Shown here: one piece after another, positions 16,819 to 26,338 of the stretch
Layout: the number at the start of each line of letters is the position of its first letter
Numbering within the stretch: the stretch's first letter is position 1
Origin: Mariniphaga sp963747515
GTDB lineage: Bacteria > Bacteroidota > Bacteroidia > Bacteroidales > Prolixibacteraceae
NCBI GenBank assembly: GCA_963747515.1
Contig: CAVVFN010000008.1
Coordinates: forward strand, 1,178,001-1,242,000
Direction of reading: 5' to 3'
DNA: 64,000 bases
Position numbers and translations under genes: made by a program
The notes under the pieces: model-generated
Told to the model about the DNA's origin: nothing
Database searches by the model: none
Seen by the model: the letters and a program-made list of their open reading frames with translations, nothing else

Positions 16819-19800
16819 ATGAAACAAAAATTAATCTTATTTTTTTCTTTGATCCTCTTTACTTTAAGTAGCGCTTTTGCTCAACAGCGTACTGTTACGG
16901 GAACTGTTACCGATGCAAATGAAGGATCACCTCTTCCGGGTGTTACAATTGTAGCTCAAGGCTCCAGGGCTTTAGGTACAATCACAAATGCCGATGGAAA
17001 ATATTCTCTCAGTATACCTGATAATGTTGATGCCCTCATATTTTCTTTCGTTGGAATGGAAACGAAAACAGTAAACATTGGAACATCAAATGTTGTAAAT
17101 GTAGTGCTTGAACCTTCTTCAGAATCTTTAGACGAGGTTGTTGTTACTGCATTAGGCATCAGAAGGGAAGTAAAAGCCCTTGGCTTTTCAGCTCAGGAAA
17201 TTGGGGAAAATGATTTGTCTGCATCCAGAGAAACAAACGTTGCAAATTACCTGACAGGTAAAGTTGCAGGGGTACAGGTATCTAAAACAGCAGCAGGTGC
17301 GGGCGGAAGTACAAACGTGGTCATCCGCGGAAACAGTTCAATCTCCGGAAGCAATCAGCCTTTATATGTTGTCGATGGAATTCCAATCATAAATTATTCG
17401 AACGACAGCAGATCTTCTGCAGTTGCATCGGCCGACATTGATTATGGTGATGGGATTGGTGACATCAACCCGCAGGATGTGGAATCAATGAACGTTTTAA
17501 AAGGTCCTGCTGCAACCGCCCTGTATGGGTCACGAGGTGCCAATGGTGTAATTCTGATTACTACCAAATCAGGAAAAAGAGCTGGCAAAGGATTAGGTAT
17601 TGAGATAAATTCAGGTGTTACCTTTGAAGAACTTTATCTTATTCCCAATTTTCAAAATGAATTTGGTTCCGGATATGATGATGAAGGGTATGCAAACTAT
17701 TCATGGGGAGGATTCACCTTCGATGGCATTTATTATAACTGGCCGGAAAACGGGCAGCTGGACAGCTGGGGAGGTCCTTTGGACGGAAGTATTAAAATCC
17801 CTAACTGGTGGACTTTGCCTGAAGATGGCTCCATACCATCGAGTGTTTGGGATAATCCAATCACCGAAGCCATTCCTTATGCAGCCCAGCCAAGAGATAA
17901 TGTCCGTAATTTTTTTGATACAGGTATTACATTTTCAAATAACGTAGCAATAACCTCTTCAAACGATAAAAGCTCCATGAGGTTGTCTGTCGGAGATATA
18001 TCAACAACCGGCATCGTTCCAAATCATAAAATTGGCAGAAAGTCTGTTACTTTTGGAGGAAACACCAAAGTTAACGATATCGTGTCTTTTAACGGAAAAA
18101 TAAGTTACACAAGAACAGAAGGAGAACAAAGGCCACGCACAGGATACAGTCCCTCGAATCCAATGTACAACCTGATAAGCATGTCGAGAAATACGCCTCT
18201 TGATTTTGTGAAATATCAGTATGAAACTACGAAAGTTAACATCCGGTATCCGGGGATTAATTACAATCCTTATTATATGGTAAATGAAATTAAAAACTTC
18301 GATTATAAGGATCGGATTATCGGATTGACTTCTGCAACATTGCAATTCACCGATTGGCTGAGTTTAATGGGCAGGGTTGGTGCCGATTATTATAGTCTTG
18401 TTCAGGAAACAAGATGGCCGGCAGATCCAAATTCAAGGAATTCGGCATCAAGAAAGGGATTAATGACACAAAATTTAAGCAGAGCTTTTGATCTGACTTC
18501 TGATGTATTGCTTACTGCTGATAAGAAAGTTTCTGAAAGTATAAGCTTAAACGGAGTTTTGGGAGCCAGCCTCAGAAAATACAAAAGTGAGGATATGTAT
18601 TGGGAAGCCAGGGAGTTTAAGTCGAAGGATGTTTATCATATTTCCAATTTCAATGACATTCGCCCTGGTTACAGGGAATATGAAAAAGAAATGCAGTCTG
18701 TATTCTTTACCGGACAAATAGCTTATCAGAATTTTCTGTTTGTTGATGTAACCGGAAGGAATGACTGGTCTTCTGCTTTAGGTCTCAGTAATCAATCCTT
18801 CTTCTACCCTTCAATTAGTACCAGTTTTATCTTCACCGATGCATTTGGTATTGGCGGGAACATTTTAAACTTCGGAAAAGTAAGGGCTTCCTGGGCTCAG
18901 GTGGGTAATGACTCAGATCCTTACCTGACCCGATCGGGTTATTCCTTATATTCCACAGGATTTAACGGTCTTCCCTATGCAACCAAGAGTGGAACTATTC
19001 CCCTGTTGGATTTAAAAAATGAATTAACAGAATCGGTTGAATTTGGTACTGATTTACGGTTCTTCGAAAACAGGGTTACTTTGGATTTGACCTATTACGA
19101 CAGCAAAACGAGCAATCAAATATTGAGTTTGCCGGTATCCAGCGCTTCGGGATACAACACAGCCGTTATCAATGCCGGAGAAATCAGGAACAGTGGTATA
19201 GAGGCGGCCATTGGGTTAGTACCTCTAAGAATTGAAAGCTTTCAATGGAGGGTTGATTTTAATTATGCAGCCAATCAATCGGAGCTGGTTAAACTAGATG
19301 GAAATCTTCAGACATACCCACTGATAGCTAATAGCGGAGGAGAACCTGCATTAAGTGATATTGAAGCCCGGGTAGGAGCTCCTTATGGGAACATTATAGG
19401 CTATGCCTATAAAAGAGCTCCCGACGGGCAACGGATTGTAAGTCCTTCAGGCAGGTACCTGAGAGAAGATGAAGTGTCGGTTCTTGGAAATATTACTCCG
19501 GATTGGATAGGTGGATTAAACAATACATTCTCCTATAAAGGATTATCATTGAATATACTCCTTGATTTTGTTCAGGGTGGAGAAGTGGTTTCGGCAACCA
19601 AATATGAAATGACAAGAAAAGGCACCGGTGCCTGGACAGTAGAAGGAAGAAGACCAAAAGCCAGGTATACCGAAGGAGATGATATCCCGGCTGGCTCTGC
19701 AGTAGGCGATCCGATGCCTTATGTGGGTGTATTGGAGGGTGTTGTTGAAATTAAAGATGCTGAAGGAAATGTTACCGGATATGAAAAAAATACCAAAGCA

Positions 19801-20118
19801 GTTCCCGGACAAAATTACTGGGCCAACAGAGCATGGGATGGTATTGGAGAAGAATTTGTTGAAGATGGCAGTTATATCTCACTGAGAGAAGTTATGTTGA
19901 GTTATAAATTTAATCCTTCAATTTTAAATAAAACTCCATTTACAGGCCTTACATTAACGGCTATAGGGCGCAATCTGCTGTACCTTCAAAATAAAATGAA
20001 CTATCTGGGCTTATCACCTGAGTCTGCTCCAAATACCTCGGGTGGAGCTTCCGGAATTGAAGCATTAACCATGCCTTCTACCCGTACATATGGGCTCAAC
20101 GTAAAATTATCATTCTAA
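16819..20118 (+). CDS. SusC/RagA-type TonB-dependent outer membrane transporter
   Basis: 1099 residues. In order: signal peptide ending AFAQQ, a carboxypeptidase-regulatory-like domain (VTGTVTDANEGSPLPGVTI), a TonB-box-like DEVVVTALG near residue 113, the plug (VAGVQVSKTAAGAGG, VVIRGNSSISG, PLYVVDGIPI, ESMNVLKGPAATALYGSRGANGVI), and a long barrel ending in an aromatic residue (LNVKLSF). It imports bound ligands across the outer membrane with its SusD partner, encoded 22 bp downstream. Size and order are canonical. It lies 0.22 kb after the oxidoreductase gene and is probably co-regulated with it. No anti-sigma or hybrid two-component regulator gene is beside it. Confidence 0.95.
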   Translation: MKQKLILFFSLILFTLSSAFAQQRTVTGTVTDANEGSPLPGVTIVAQGSRALGTITNADGKYSLSIPDNVDALIFSFVGMETKTVNIGTSNVVNVVLEPSSESLDEVVVTALGIRREVKALGFSAQEIGENDLSASRETNVANYLTGKVAGVQVSKTAAGAGGSTNVVIRGNSSISGSNQPLYVVDGIPIINYSNDSRSSAVASADIDYGDGIGDINPQDVESMNVLKGPAATALYGSRGANGVILITTKSGKRAGKGLGIEINSGVTFEELYLIPNFQNEFGSGYDDEGYANYSWGGFTFDGIYYNWPENGQLDSWGGPLDGSIKIPNWWTLPEDGSIPSSVWDNPITEAIPYAAQPRDNVRNFFDTGITFSNNVAITSSNDKSSMRLSVGDISTTGIVPNHKIGRKSVTFGGNTKVNDIVSFNGKISYTRTEGEQRPRTGYSPSNPMYNLISMSRNTPLDFVKYQYETTKVNIRYPGINYNPYYMVNEIKNFDYKDRIIGLTSATLQFTDWLSLMGRVGADYYSLVQETRWPADPNSRNSASRKGLMTQNLSRAFDLTSDVLLTADKKVSESISLNGVLGASLRKYKSEDMYWEAREFKSKDVYHISNFNDIRPGYREYEKEMQSVFFTGQIAYQNFLFVDVTGRNDWSSALGLSNQSFFYPSISTSFIFTDAFGIGGNILNFGKVRASWAQVGNDSDPYLTRSGYSLYSTGFNGLPYATKSGTIPLLDLKNELTESVEFGTDLRFFENRVTLDLTYYDSKTSNQILSLPVSSASGYNTAVINAGEIRNSGIEAAIGLVPLRIESFQWRVDFNYAANQSELVKLDGNLQTYPLIANSGGEPALSDIEARVGAPYGNIIGYAYKRAPDGQRIVSPSGRYLREDEVSVLGNITPDWIGGLNNTFSYKGLSLNILLDFVQGGEVVSATKYEMTRKGTGAWTVEGRRPKARYTEGDDIPAGSAVGDPMPYVGVLEGVVEIKDAEGNVTGYEKNTKAVPGQNYWANRAWDGIGEEFVEDGSYISLREVMLSYKFNPSILNKTPFTGLTLTAIGRNLLYLQNKMNYLGLSPESAPNTSGGASGIEALTMPSTRTYGLNVKLSF

Positions 20119-20140
20119 CATTTTTTAAAATAATATAACA

Positions 20141-21835
20141 ATGAAAAGATATATTAGTACAATAGCGGTTATTCTCCTGATGTTGTTTATAAACAATTCA
20201 TGCACGGAGGATTTCGAAGAAATGAACACTTCAAGAAGCCTTATTACCCAGGAACTTGTTGATGTGAACATGTTGTTTACTCAAGTTCTGGCAAATGCTA
20301 TAGTTGAAAGCCAGGAGAATGGTTTTGGGACAACAGGGAACTGGGCAGGAATGTCTGTATCAGGAGCAAACAGGCCATTTGCCACGGGAGAAAGCAATGG
20401 TGTATGGAACAGTACGTATTCCAATTATGCAAGGAATTTAAACGATATCATTTATATCTGTTCTACAAGGGAAAATGCAGAAGAGTTGGTAAATAAAAAA
20501 TCCATTGCACGAATTCTTAGGGTATGGGTGTTTGCAAGAGCCACCGATACTTATGGCGATATCCCTTACTTTGAAGCTGGTCTTCCGGTAGAAACTGCAG
20601 TGACCACACCCAAATATGATACGCAAGAAGCAATCTATGCTGATTTTTTCAAAGAACTGAAAGAAGCGGTGAATGAAATGGATGATTCCAAGCCTTCATT
20701 TGGAAATGCAGATATTTTGTACAATGGAAACATCAATAAATGGGAAAAATTTGCCAACTCATTGAGGTTACGTCTGGCACTGCGCGTACGCTATGCTGAT
20801 GAGGAACTTGCCCGGGAACAGATGAGCGATTTATCGGAGGATGATTTGATAACATCCCGGGAAGATGATGCTTCCATTTACAACATCGATGATTTTCCGA
20901 ATCATCAAAACGACCGGTATGTTGATTTGGTTGCAAGAAAAGCTACCGTAGATAAACCTGCAGTTGCCAAAACTTTCCTGGACATTTTAAAAAACAATGA
21001 CGATCCCAGACTTGCAGTATATGTTGATACCGTAACCGCCTGGTTTCCACAAACACCAGGTTATGAAGACGTTCCTTATTTCGGATACCGCGGAAGACCT
21101 TTGCTAAGCGGAGAAAGCCAGGAAGAAGGATATGCCTATGGTGATAATACTGTTTCGAAATGGTCCGATTTATTATGGGTAAAAACTCAGGAGTTGCCTT
21201 TATATAAAGCTTCGGAAACCTATTTCAATTTAGCCGAAGCAGCTTTGTTTGGATTAAAAGGAAGTAAGGAAGATGCCCAGGGTTATTTTAAACAAGGCAT
21301 GGAACTGGCACTTGAACACACACTGGAAATGTATGAAAAAGCACTTCCTCAATTACCGGAAGTAGTTGCATTATTCAATGCAGGTAAAACAGAAGCAGAA
21401 ATCCAGGAAGCCCTGAACAATCTCATTGAAGCTAAAAAAATCACTCAGGAGGAAATAGATAACTTCTTGCAAACGGATGCTGCAGTTCTTAGCGGAACGG
21501 ATGAGCAGAAACTTGAACAAATAATCAACCAGAAAATCGTTGCTCTGTTTCCAATGGAACACGAAGGTTGGGTCGAACACCGAAGAACCGGTTATCCAAG
21601 AATCCTGGTGGGGGTTGAAAATTCACCTCTCAATGGTCATATGCCCCGGAGAATGCCATGGCCAACTGAAGAACAACTCATCAATACAGAGCAGTACCAA
21701 TCAGCACTGGAAAGAATCGGCGGAGCAGGAAAAGATTCCCGGCTGACAAGAATTTGGTGGGATGCTAACCCGGACCCCTATAAAGAACACCCGGGAACTG
21801 TTGAAACCAGAACAACACCCTGGGTTTCTCAATAA
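20141..21835 (+). CDS. SusD/RagB-type surface lipoprotein
   Basis: 564 residues with a lipoprotein signal (FINNSC, Cys 21). The helical TPR-like body has ARILRVWVFARATDTYGDIPYFEAG and the SRLTRIWWD-type C-terminal end. It most resembles the SusD-like_2 branch, which often serves non-starch and peptide-like ligands. An internal stretch of about 60 residues (EAEIQEALNNLIEAKKITQEEIDNF) is an acidic helical insertion. It forms the ligand-capture lid over the SusC barrel. A strong terminator follows 45 bp after the stop, so the operon ends here. Confidence 0.92.
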   Translation: MKRYISTIAVILLMLFINNSCTEDFEEMNTSRSLITQELVDVNMLFTQVLANAIVESQENGFGTTGNWAGMSVSGANRPFATGESNGVWNSTYSNYARNLNDIIYICSTRENAEELVNKKSIARILRVWVFARATDTYGDIPYFEAGLPVETAVTTPKYDTQEAIYADFFKELKEAVNEMDDSKPSFGNADILYNGNINKWEKFANSLRLRLALRVRYADEELAREQMSDLSEDDLITSREDDASIYNIDDFPNHQNDRYVDLVARKATVDKPAVAKTFLDILKNNDDPRLAVYVDTVTAWFPQTPGYEDVPYFGYRGRPLLSGESQEEGYAYGDNTVSKWSDLLWVKTQELPLYKASETYFNLAEAALFGLKGSKEDAQGYFKQGMELALEHTLEMYEKALPQLPEVVALFNAGKTEAEIQEALNNLIEAKKITQEEIDNFLQTDAAVLSGTDEQKLEQIINQKIVALFPMEHEGWVEHRRTGYPRILVGVENSPLNGHMPRRMPWPTEEQLINTEQYQSALERIGGAGKDSRLTRIWWDANPDPYKEHPGTVETRTTPWVSQ

Positions 21836-21880
21836 TCAGATTTACCGGAGAAGAAAATTATTTTGTTTTAATTCATATTA

Positions 21881-21908
21881 GCCCATAAGAAATTATGGGC
21901 TTTTCTCT
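21881..21908 (+). terminator. Terminator after susD, shared with the convergent gene
   Basis: A perfect 8-bp stem GCCCATAA-GAAA-TTATGGGC is followed by TTTTCTCTTTT. The DUF5723 gene converges from the other side, so it may act in both directions. Confidence 0.75.
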
Positions 21909-21946
21909 TTTAAAAACAATTGTTTTCCCATTGTAAAAACTGATTT

Positions 21947-23275
21947 TCAAATACTTTCCTTTAATTTGCCTTTAGGTGTATTTAAATAATTTTTTAATCC
22001 TGTAGAAATATTGATTCCAACTGAACCTGACATCCGGTAAGATTTTTTATAGGATGTGGCTTGTACCAGATTATCGGTAACAAAAAATACATCCATTCCG
22101 GGAAAGAATCTTAACCGGAAGCCAAGGCCGAAATTGTCAAATTTGTATCCTGCTGTGTAACTAAATGAGGTGGAAAGCATCCTGCCAACTGCTCCGTTAA
22201 GCGACAAGGTGGCTGAGGCTAGCGACTTTCCCGGGAAAAAGGTATTTCCTATCATCAGACCGTAATTCCATCGGGGGGAGAACTGACGGGCTGCTCCCAA
22301 ATAAATTTTAGGTGGTATTCCTATTTTAATTTTTTCTGTGGAAATAAGAATATCATCTTCTGTTCCCTCAAGCCGATAGGCATTTCTTTTCCAGCTGCCT
22401 GCACCAATATTTAGCAGACTGGCAGATAAATTCCATTGATTAAGCTGATAGACAGCTCCCAGGTTTATTGAGAAATTTGTATTTGTAAACATATCGGATA
22501 ATTCCAGATCTTCATCCCAGTTTTCTGAAAGCAAACCTTCATCTAAATCCAGCTTTCCATCTGTTATGGCTTCAGAATTGATTTCGACAGGTAAACCCAA
22601 AACTGCTTCACCTGTAAAAGTTTCATTATATTCTTTTACTCCGTAATGATCTTTGGATTCAATTTCAACAACGTATTTCAGGTCTTTAGCCTTAATTCCT
22701 GCCAGATGGCTGTTGAGATTCGGATTAATCCCGATTGTTAAATGTTCGTTCAGTTTCCGTATATAATTAAATCCTATGTTCATGTAATTGTTTGTATTTA
22801 AATCCACCCCATCAATTACAATCGGAAATTTAATTTCCCTGATATCATCATAATCTGTTAAAAGATAGGCTATATCCGATTCAGCATCAAGAATCAGAGT
22901 ACTGTTCAAGTCAATACTGAAACTAAAAAAGGTTTTGTCTTTTATCCTAAAACCAAAACCAAACAAACCAACTCTCCCCTCCGACTGAAACCTGTTGATT
23001 TTCCCAATGGATTGAACAAACTTATCGGGATTATAACCTTCTTCATCTAAATGATCAAGGAAACCTTTCAGCTCATTATAATTAAACCCACTGTTGTAAG
23101 CGTTTGCAGAAAAACCATTTAAGCCTGGTAGATTCAGATAAAAACCAACTTTAGGCATAAGTGCTGGATTGAGATTCTGTTTCTGAGGCATTTGCTCCAT
23201 AAAATACATGGTATTCTGAGCATTGGAATAAAAGAAGTAGATGAAAAACAGGAAAAATAAACTGAATTTTTTCAT
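21947..23275 (-). CDS. DUF5723-family outer membrane beta-barrel protein
   Basis: 442 residues with a clear signal peptide (FFIYFFYSNAQ). The segment MYFMEQMPQKQNLNPALMP just after cleavage is typical of DUF5723 and PorP/SprF-like Bacteroidota barrels. Alternating hydrophobic strands (VGLFGFGFRIKDKTFFSFSI, FDNFGLGFRLRFFPGMDVFF) support an outer membrane barrel. PorP-like relatives help anchor or export type IX substrates; whether this one does so is inference. It is transcribed alone and converges on susD. Confidence 0.7.
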   Translation of the reverse strand: MKKFSLFFLFFIYFFYSNAQNTMYFMEQMPQKQNLNPALMPKVGFYLNLPGLNGFSANAYNSGFNYNELKGFLDHLDEEGYNPDKFVQSIGKINRFQSEGRVGLFGFGFRIKDKTFFSFSIDLNSTLILDAESDIAYLLTDYDDIREIKFPIVIDGVDLNTNNYMNIGFNYIRKLNEHLTIGINPNLNSHLAGIKAKDLKYVVEIESKDHYGVKEYNETFTGEAVLGLPVEINSEAITDGKLDLDEGLLSENWDEDLELSDMFTNTNFSINLGAVYQLNQWNLSASLLNIGAGSWKRNAYRLEGTEDDILISTEKIKIGIPPKIYLGAARQFSPRWNYGLMIGNTFFPGKSLASATLSLNGAVGRMLSTSFSYTAGYKFDNFGLGFRLRFFPGMDVFFVTDNLVQATSYKKSYRMSGSVGINISTGLKNYLNTPKGKLKESI

Positions 23276-23597
23276 TAATTTTCAGCTAAGGTTAATGGTT
23301 AAGAATGATTTTCTCCAAATATAACCAATGTTTATTAAAAAATAAAATGAAATAAAAGCAGCATGACTAAGTTTAAAGAAATCAACACATAAGAAACGAA
23401 CATCCATTCTTGCGACTCAATAAAACCGGCGAATTATGGCTCAATGAGGGGAAGATACCAGCCTATAGTTTATTTTAACTGGAAAATAAACAAACTTGAG
23501 CACCTAAAATGAGATTTAGAAATCATACAGGTATGTTGTCCTGCAAGATCCATTCCTCAGGCTGCAATAAACAATAAAGGCAAAAAAGAAGCAGGTT
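23276..23597. other. Intergenic gap with no supported feature
   Basis: About 320 AT-rich bases between two minus-strand genes. No frame, tRNA, or strong hairpin was found. Confidence 0.5.
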
Positions 23598-26153
23598 TTA
23601 GTTGATGGTCTGTCCAAAAAAAACAGCATTTGAAAACAATTTACCTGTAGCTTTCCACATTCCCCGGAATGCCATTCTTTCGTGAAAACTAATAACTTTG
23701 CCCCTGCCTAATGATTCCACGGTTACTACCGGTGCATTTTTAATTCTTTCAAGATTTTGTAAAGAAACAAATCCGCTAAGATAGGGCTGTTCAGTGAACT
23801 TCACGGGTTCGGCAAATTTCTTCTGCAACTTCTCAACCACATGATTTCCGGTTTTAAATACGGCCACATCTTTTGTCTGATAGCCATAACATAACGGATG
23901 CGTAAGATCCATTTCTGCCTGAAAAATGGCACCTCCTATTGCATTGAGGCTATTTTCCTTTGCACGGTCACCATAACTAAGAAACAGGGAAGAATCAGGT
24001 TCACTGTTCTTTTTCAATTTTATTTTACTCAATTCATTTTTGGTAGTCCATCCGGTTGATCCTGTAATAAGAATACCTCCATCCTGCACCCAACCTTTAA
24101 TTTTTTGTGCTGCTTCACCACCAAGTTCGCTTAACGACCCTCCCGGGAGTATCATTACATTGTATCTGTTCAGATTAATTGATCTGAAGGAACCCGGATC
24201 AGCCAGAGTTACAGGGATTTTATAATCCTGATCGAACAAATACCACAGTTCACCGGCATCACTGCTGCTCACACTGTTTCCTGCAGCCATTATAATTTCA
24301 GGCTTCTTCAGTAAATTAAAATCATTACTGCCCATATCCATTCCATTAGGTGATAACCCTGTGGATAATCCATAAAAATCGATACCTGTATTTTCAGCAG
24401 TTTTATTTACAAGGCTGTAAATTTCTTCCTGGCTGAGCGGTTGACCATGAACCGGAACCAAAATAGTTCCGCGGTAAAAATCTTCATTTTTCCCGTTAAT
24501 ATTATAACTGAATTCACCGGCAGCTACTTTTGTTATTAAGCCAGCATCCTGCAAGGCATAAAGCGCTTCAGGTGCTGAATATTCATTCCAGCGGAAAAGG
24601 TAGGCCAGCTGGCTTTTCCCTCCTTCTATTTTGCCCATTATTTTTTCTGCGCCAATTTTTTCGGCAGAAGGCTTCACATCCTTCAATGAGGTAACTTTTG
24701 CATATGGAAGGTTATAAGCATAAGGAAGTGTCCAGGTAGAAACATCGTAAAAGGCACTGTCGGTAAAAGAGGTTACTTCCTCAAAAAAAGATTGAATCAG
24801 CCGAAACTGTTTCTGCTTCAAAGGTACAATATAGCTGCTGCCAGCTTTAAATTCTTTCCCGTTCAGGTTAACATCCTTTTCATTGCGATAAACATCAATC
24901 TGATGCCGGTTAAGAAGTTCAACAAATGACGAAGTATTCACCCGGTCATTTTCACGGCCAAAAACATAAGCTTTTACACGATTATTTTCGGCCAGTTGTA
25001 AGGCTTCTTCATAAAAATCCTTTTGAAAAGACAGCAGTTTTTCTTTCAGATTCATTGCAGCGTCGAGTGTCGAAAGGGATACGGTAAACTGATTCCGAAT
25101 GCCATAGGCAAGTTTCCGGATTCCATTATCGGTTTCTCTGATTCTTCCTCTGAACCCGGCCTGTTCGAAAAGAATACCGACACCGCCGTTCACATCAGGA
25201 TAGGATGATCCTTTTCCAATATAATAATCATCAAAACTTTCTTCCGAATAATAAGATGACCCGATACGATCGAGGTAACCGGCATGGTATTTGGCGATTT
25301 CATGGGTTAGCTCGTAGTTTCTTTCAGGGGTCAGCGGATTATTTCGGGATGAGATTCCGGGCTGAAAGAAGAAGGAAGAATTGGCACTCATTTCATGATG
25401 ATCGGTTACAATATTTGGTTTCCATTCATGAAACTTTTCCAACCTGCCCCGGCTTTCCGGGTGAGCCAGCGGAATATAATCCCGATTCAGATCAAACCAG
25501 TAATGGTTGGTACGTCCTCCAGGCCACACCTCTGAATACTGGCGTGAATCGGAACTTAGCACATTAGTAATGCTCTGGTGCATATTTGCCCAGGTACTGT
25601 GGCGGGTAAACCCATCGGGATTTAAACTGGGATCAATCAGAATGATTGAATTTTTGAGCAACTGGTCAATTTTATCACCACGTGCTGCAGCCAGATACCA
25701 GGCTGTTAAAACCGACGCATTTGTTGCACTCGACTCATTGCCATGCACTCCATATCCCAAAAGAATTACCAGCGGCACCTTGTCAGCTGGAATGTCAGCC
25801 CCCGGCTCACTGAACCGGTAATGAATTTCCCGGAGTTGATCCAGCTTTTGCTGATTTTCTTCGGAAGTAAAAATAAGGTGAACCAATGGCCGGTTCTCAT
25901 ACGACCGTGCATATTCACTTATTATTGCCCTGTCGGAAACTCGGGCAAGTTCATTCAGATAACTGTAAACCTGTTCGTAATTTAAATGCCATTCACCCAC
26001 CTGCTGATGAAAAAATGCTTCCGGACTTGGAATGTCCGGATTGTACGTAACCTCATCGGAGGGCAGAAAATAATCAAGCCTTTCCTGGGCAAAACTATTT
26101 ATGGTTATTATCAGCAGCAGGAGTATCGGGCAAACTTTACTTTTCATTCTCAT
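23598..26153 (-). CDS. Secreted M14 zinc carboxypeptidase
   Basis: 851 residues with a signal peptide (LLLIITINSFAQ). The M14 zinc site is visible: HGNE (His 137, Glu 140) in VILLGYGVHGNESS, then DPSLNPDGFTRH, the ligand His in NIVTDHHEM, and the catalytic Glu region in LFEQAGFRGR. After the peptidase part (about residues 50-370) comes a long C-terminal region with a glutamine-amidotransferase-like fold (NVMILPGGSLSELGGEAAQKIKGWV), common in large Bacteroidota M14 proteins. It should trim peptides in the periplasm. Its ATG pair (codons 1 and 3) are equally possible. It is monocistronic. Confidence 0.85.
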   Translation of the reverse strand: MRMKSKVCPILLLLIITINSFAQERLDYFLPSDEVTYNPDIPSPEAFFHQQVGEWHLNYEQVYSYLNELARVSDRAIISEYARSYENRPLVHLIFTSEENQQKLDQLREIHYRFSEPGADIPADKVPLVILLGYGVHGNESSATNASVLTAWYLAAARGDKIDQLLKNSIILIDPSLNPDGFTRHSTWANMHQSITNVLSSDSRQYSEVWPGGRTNHYWFDLNRDYIPLAHPESRGRLEKFHEWKPNIVTDHHEMSANSSFFFQPGISSRNNPLTPERNYELTHEIAKYHAGYLDRIGSSYYSEESFDDYYIGKGSSYPDVNGGVGILFEQAGFRGRIRETDNGIRKLAYGIRNQFTVSLSTLDAAMNLKEKLLSFQKDFYEEALQLAENNRVKAYVFGRENDRVNTSSFVELLNRHQIDVYRNEKDVNLNGKEFKAGSSYIVPLKQKQFRLIQSFFEEVTSFTDSAFYDVSTWTLPYAYNLPYAKVTSLKDVKPSAEKIGAEKIMGKIEGGKSQLAYLFRWNEYSAPEALYALQDAGLITKVAAGEFSYNINGKNEDFYRGTILVPVHGQPLSQEEIYSLVNKTAENTGIDFYGLSTGLSPNGMDMGSNDFNLLKKPEIIMAAGNSVSSSDAGELWYLFDQDYKIPVTLADPGSFRSINLNRYNVMILPGGSLSELGGEAAQKIKGWVQDGGILITGSTGWTTKNELSKIKLKKNSEPDSSLFLSYGDRAKENSLNAIGGAIFQAEMDLTHPLCYGYQTKDVAVFKTGNHVVEKLQKKFAEPVKFTEQPYLSGFVSLQNLERIKNAPVVTVESLGRGKVISFHERMAFRGMWKATGKLFSNAVFFGQTIN

Positions 26154-26338
26154 TATTTTGTTAAAATAAATTTGGTAATAATTTATATGAATTTTCGAAG
26201 ATTGGGAAAAATCTCAACTTATCAAAACAAATAAAATAAATTATTCTTCTTTTAGATAAGAATTGAAATCGGCACCTGCCGGAATGAACCTGAAGAATTC
26301 CCAGTAAAGGAACAGATGATTCTGTTTATCACCATCCC

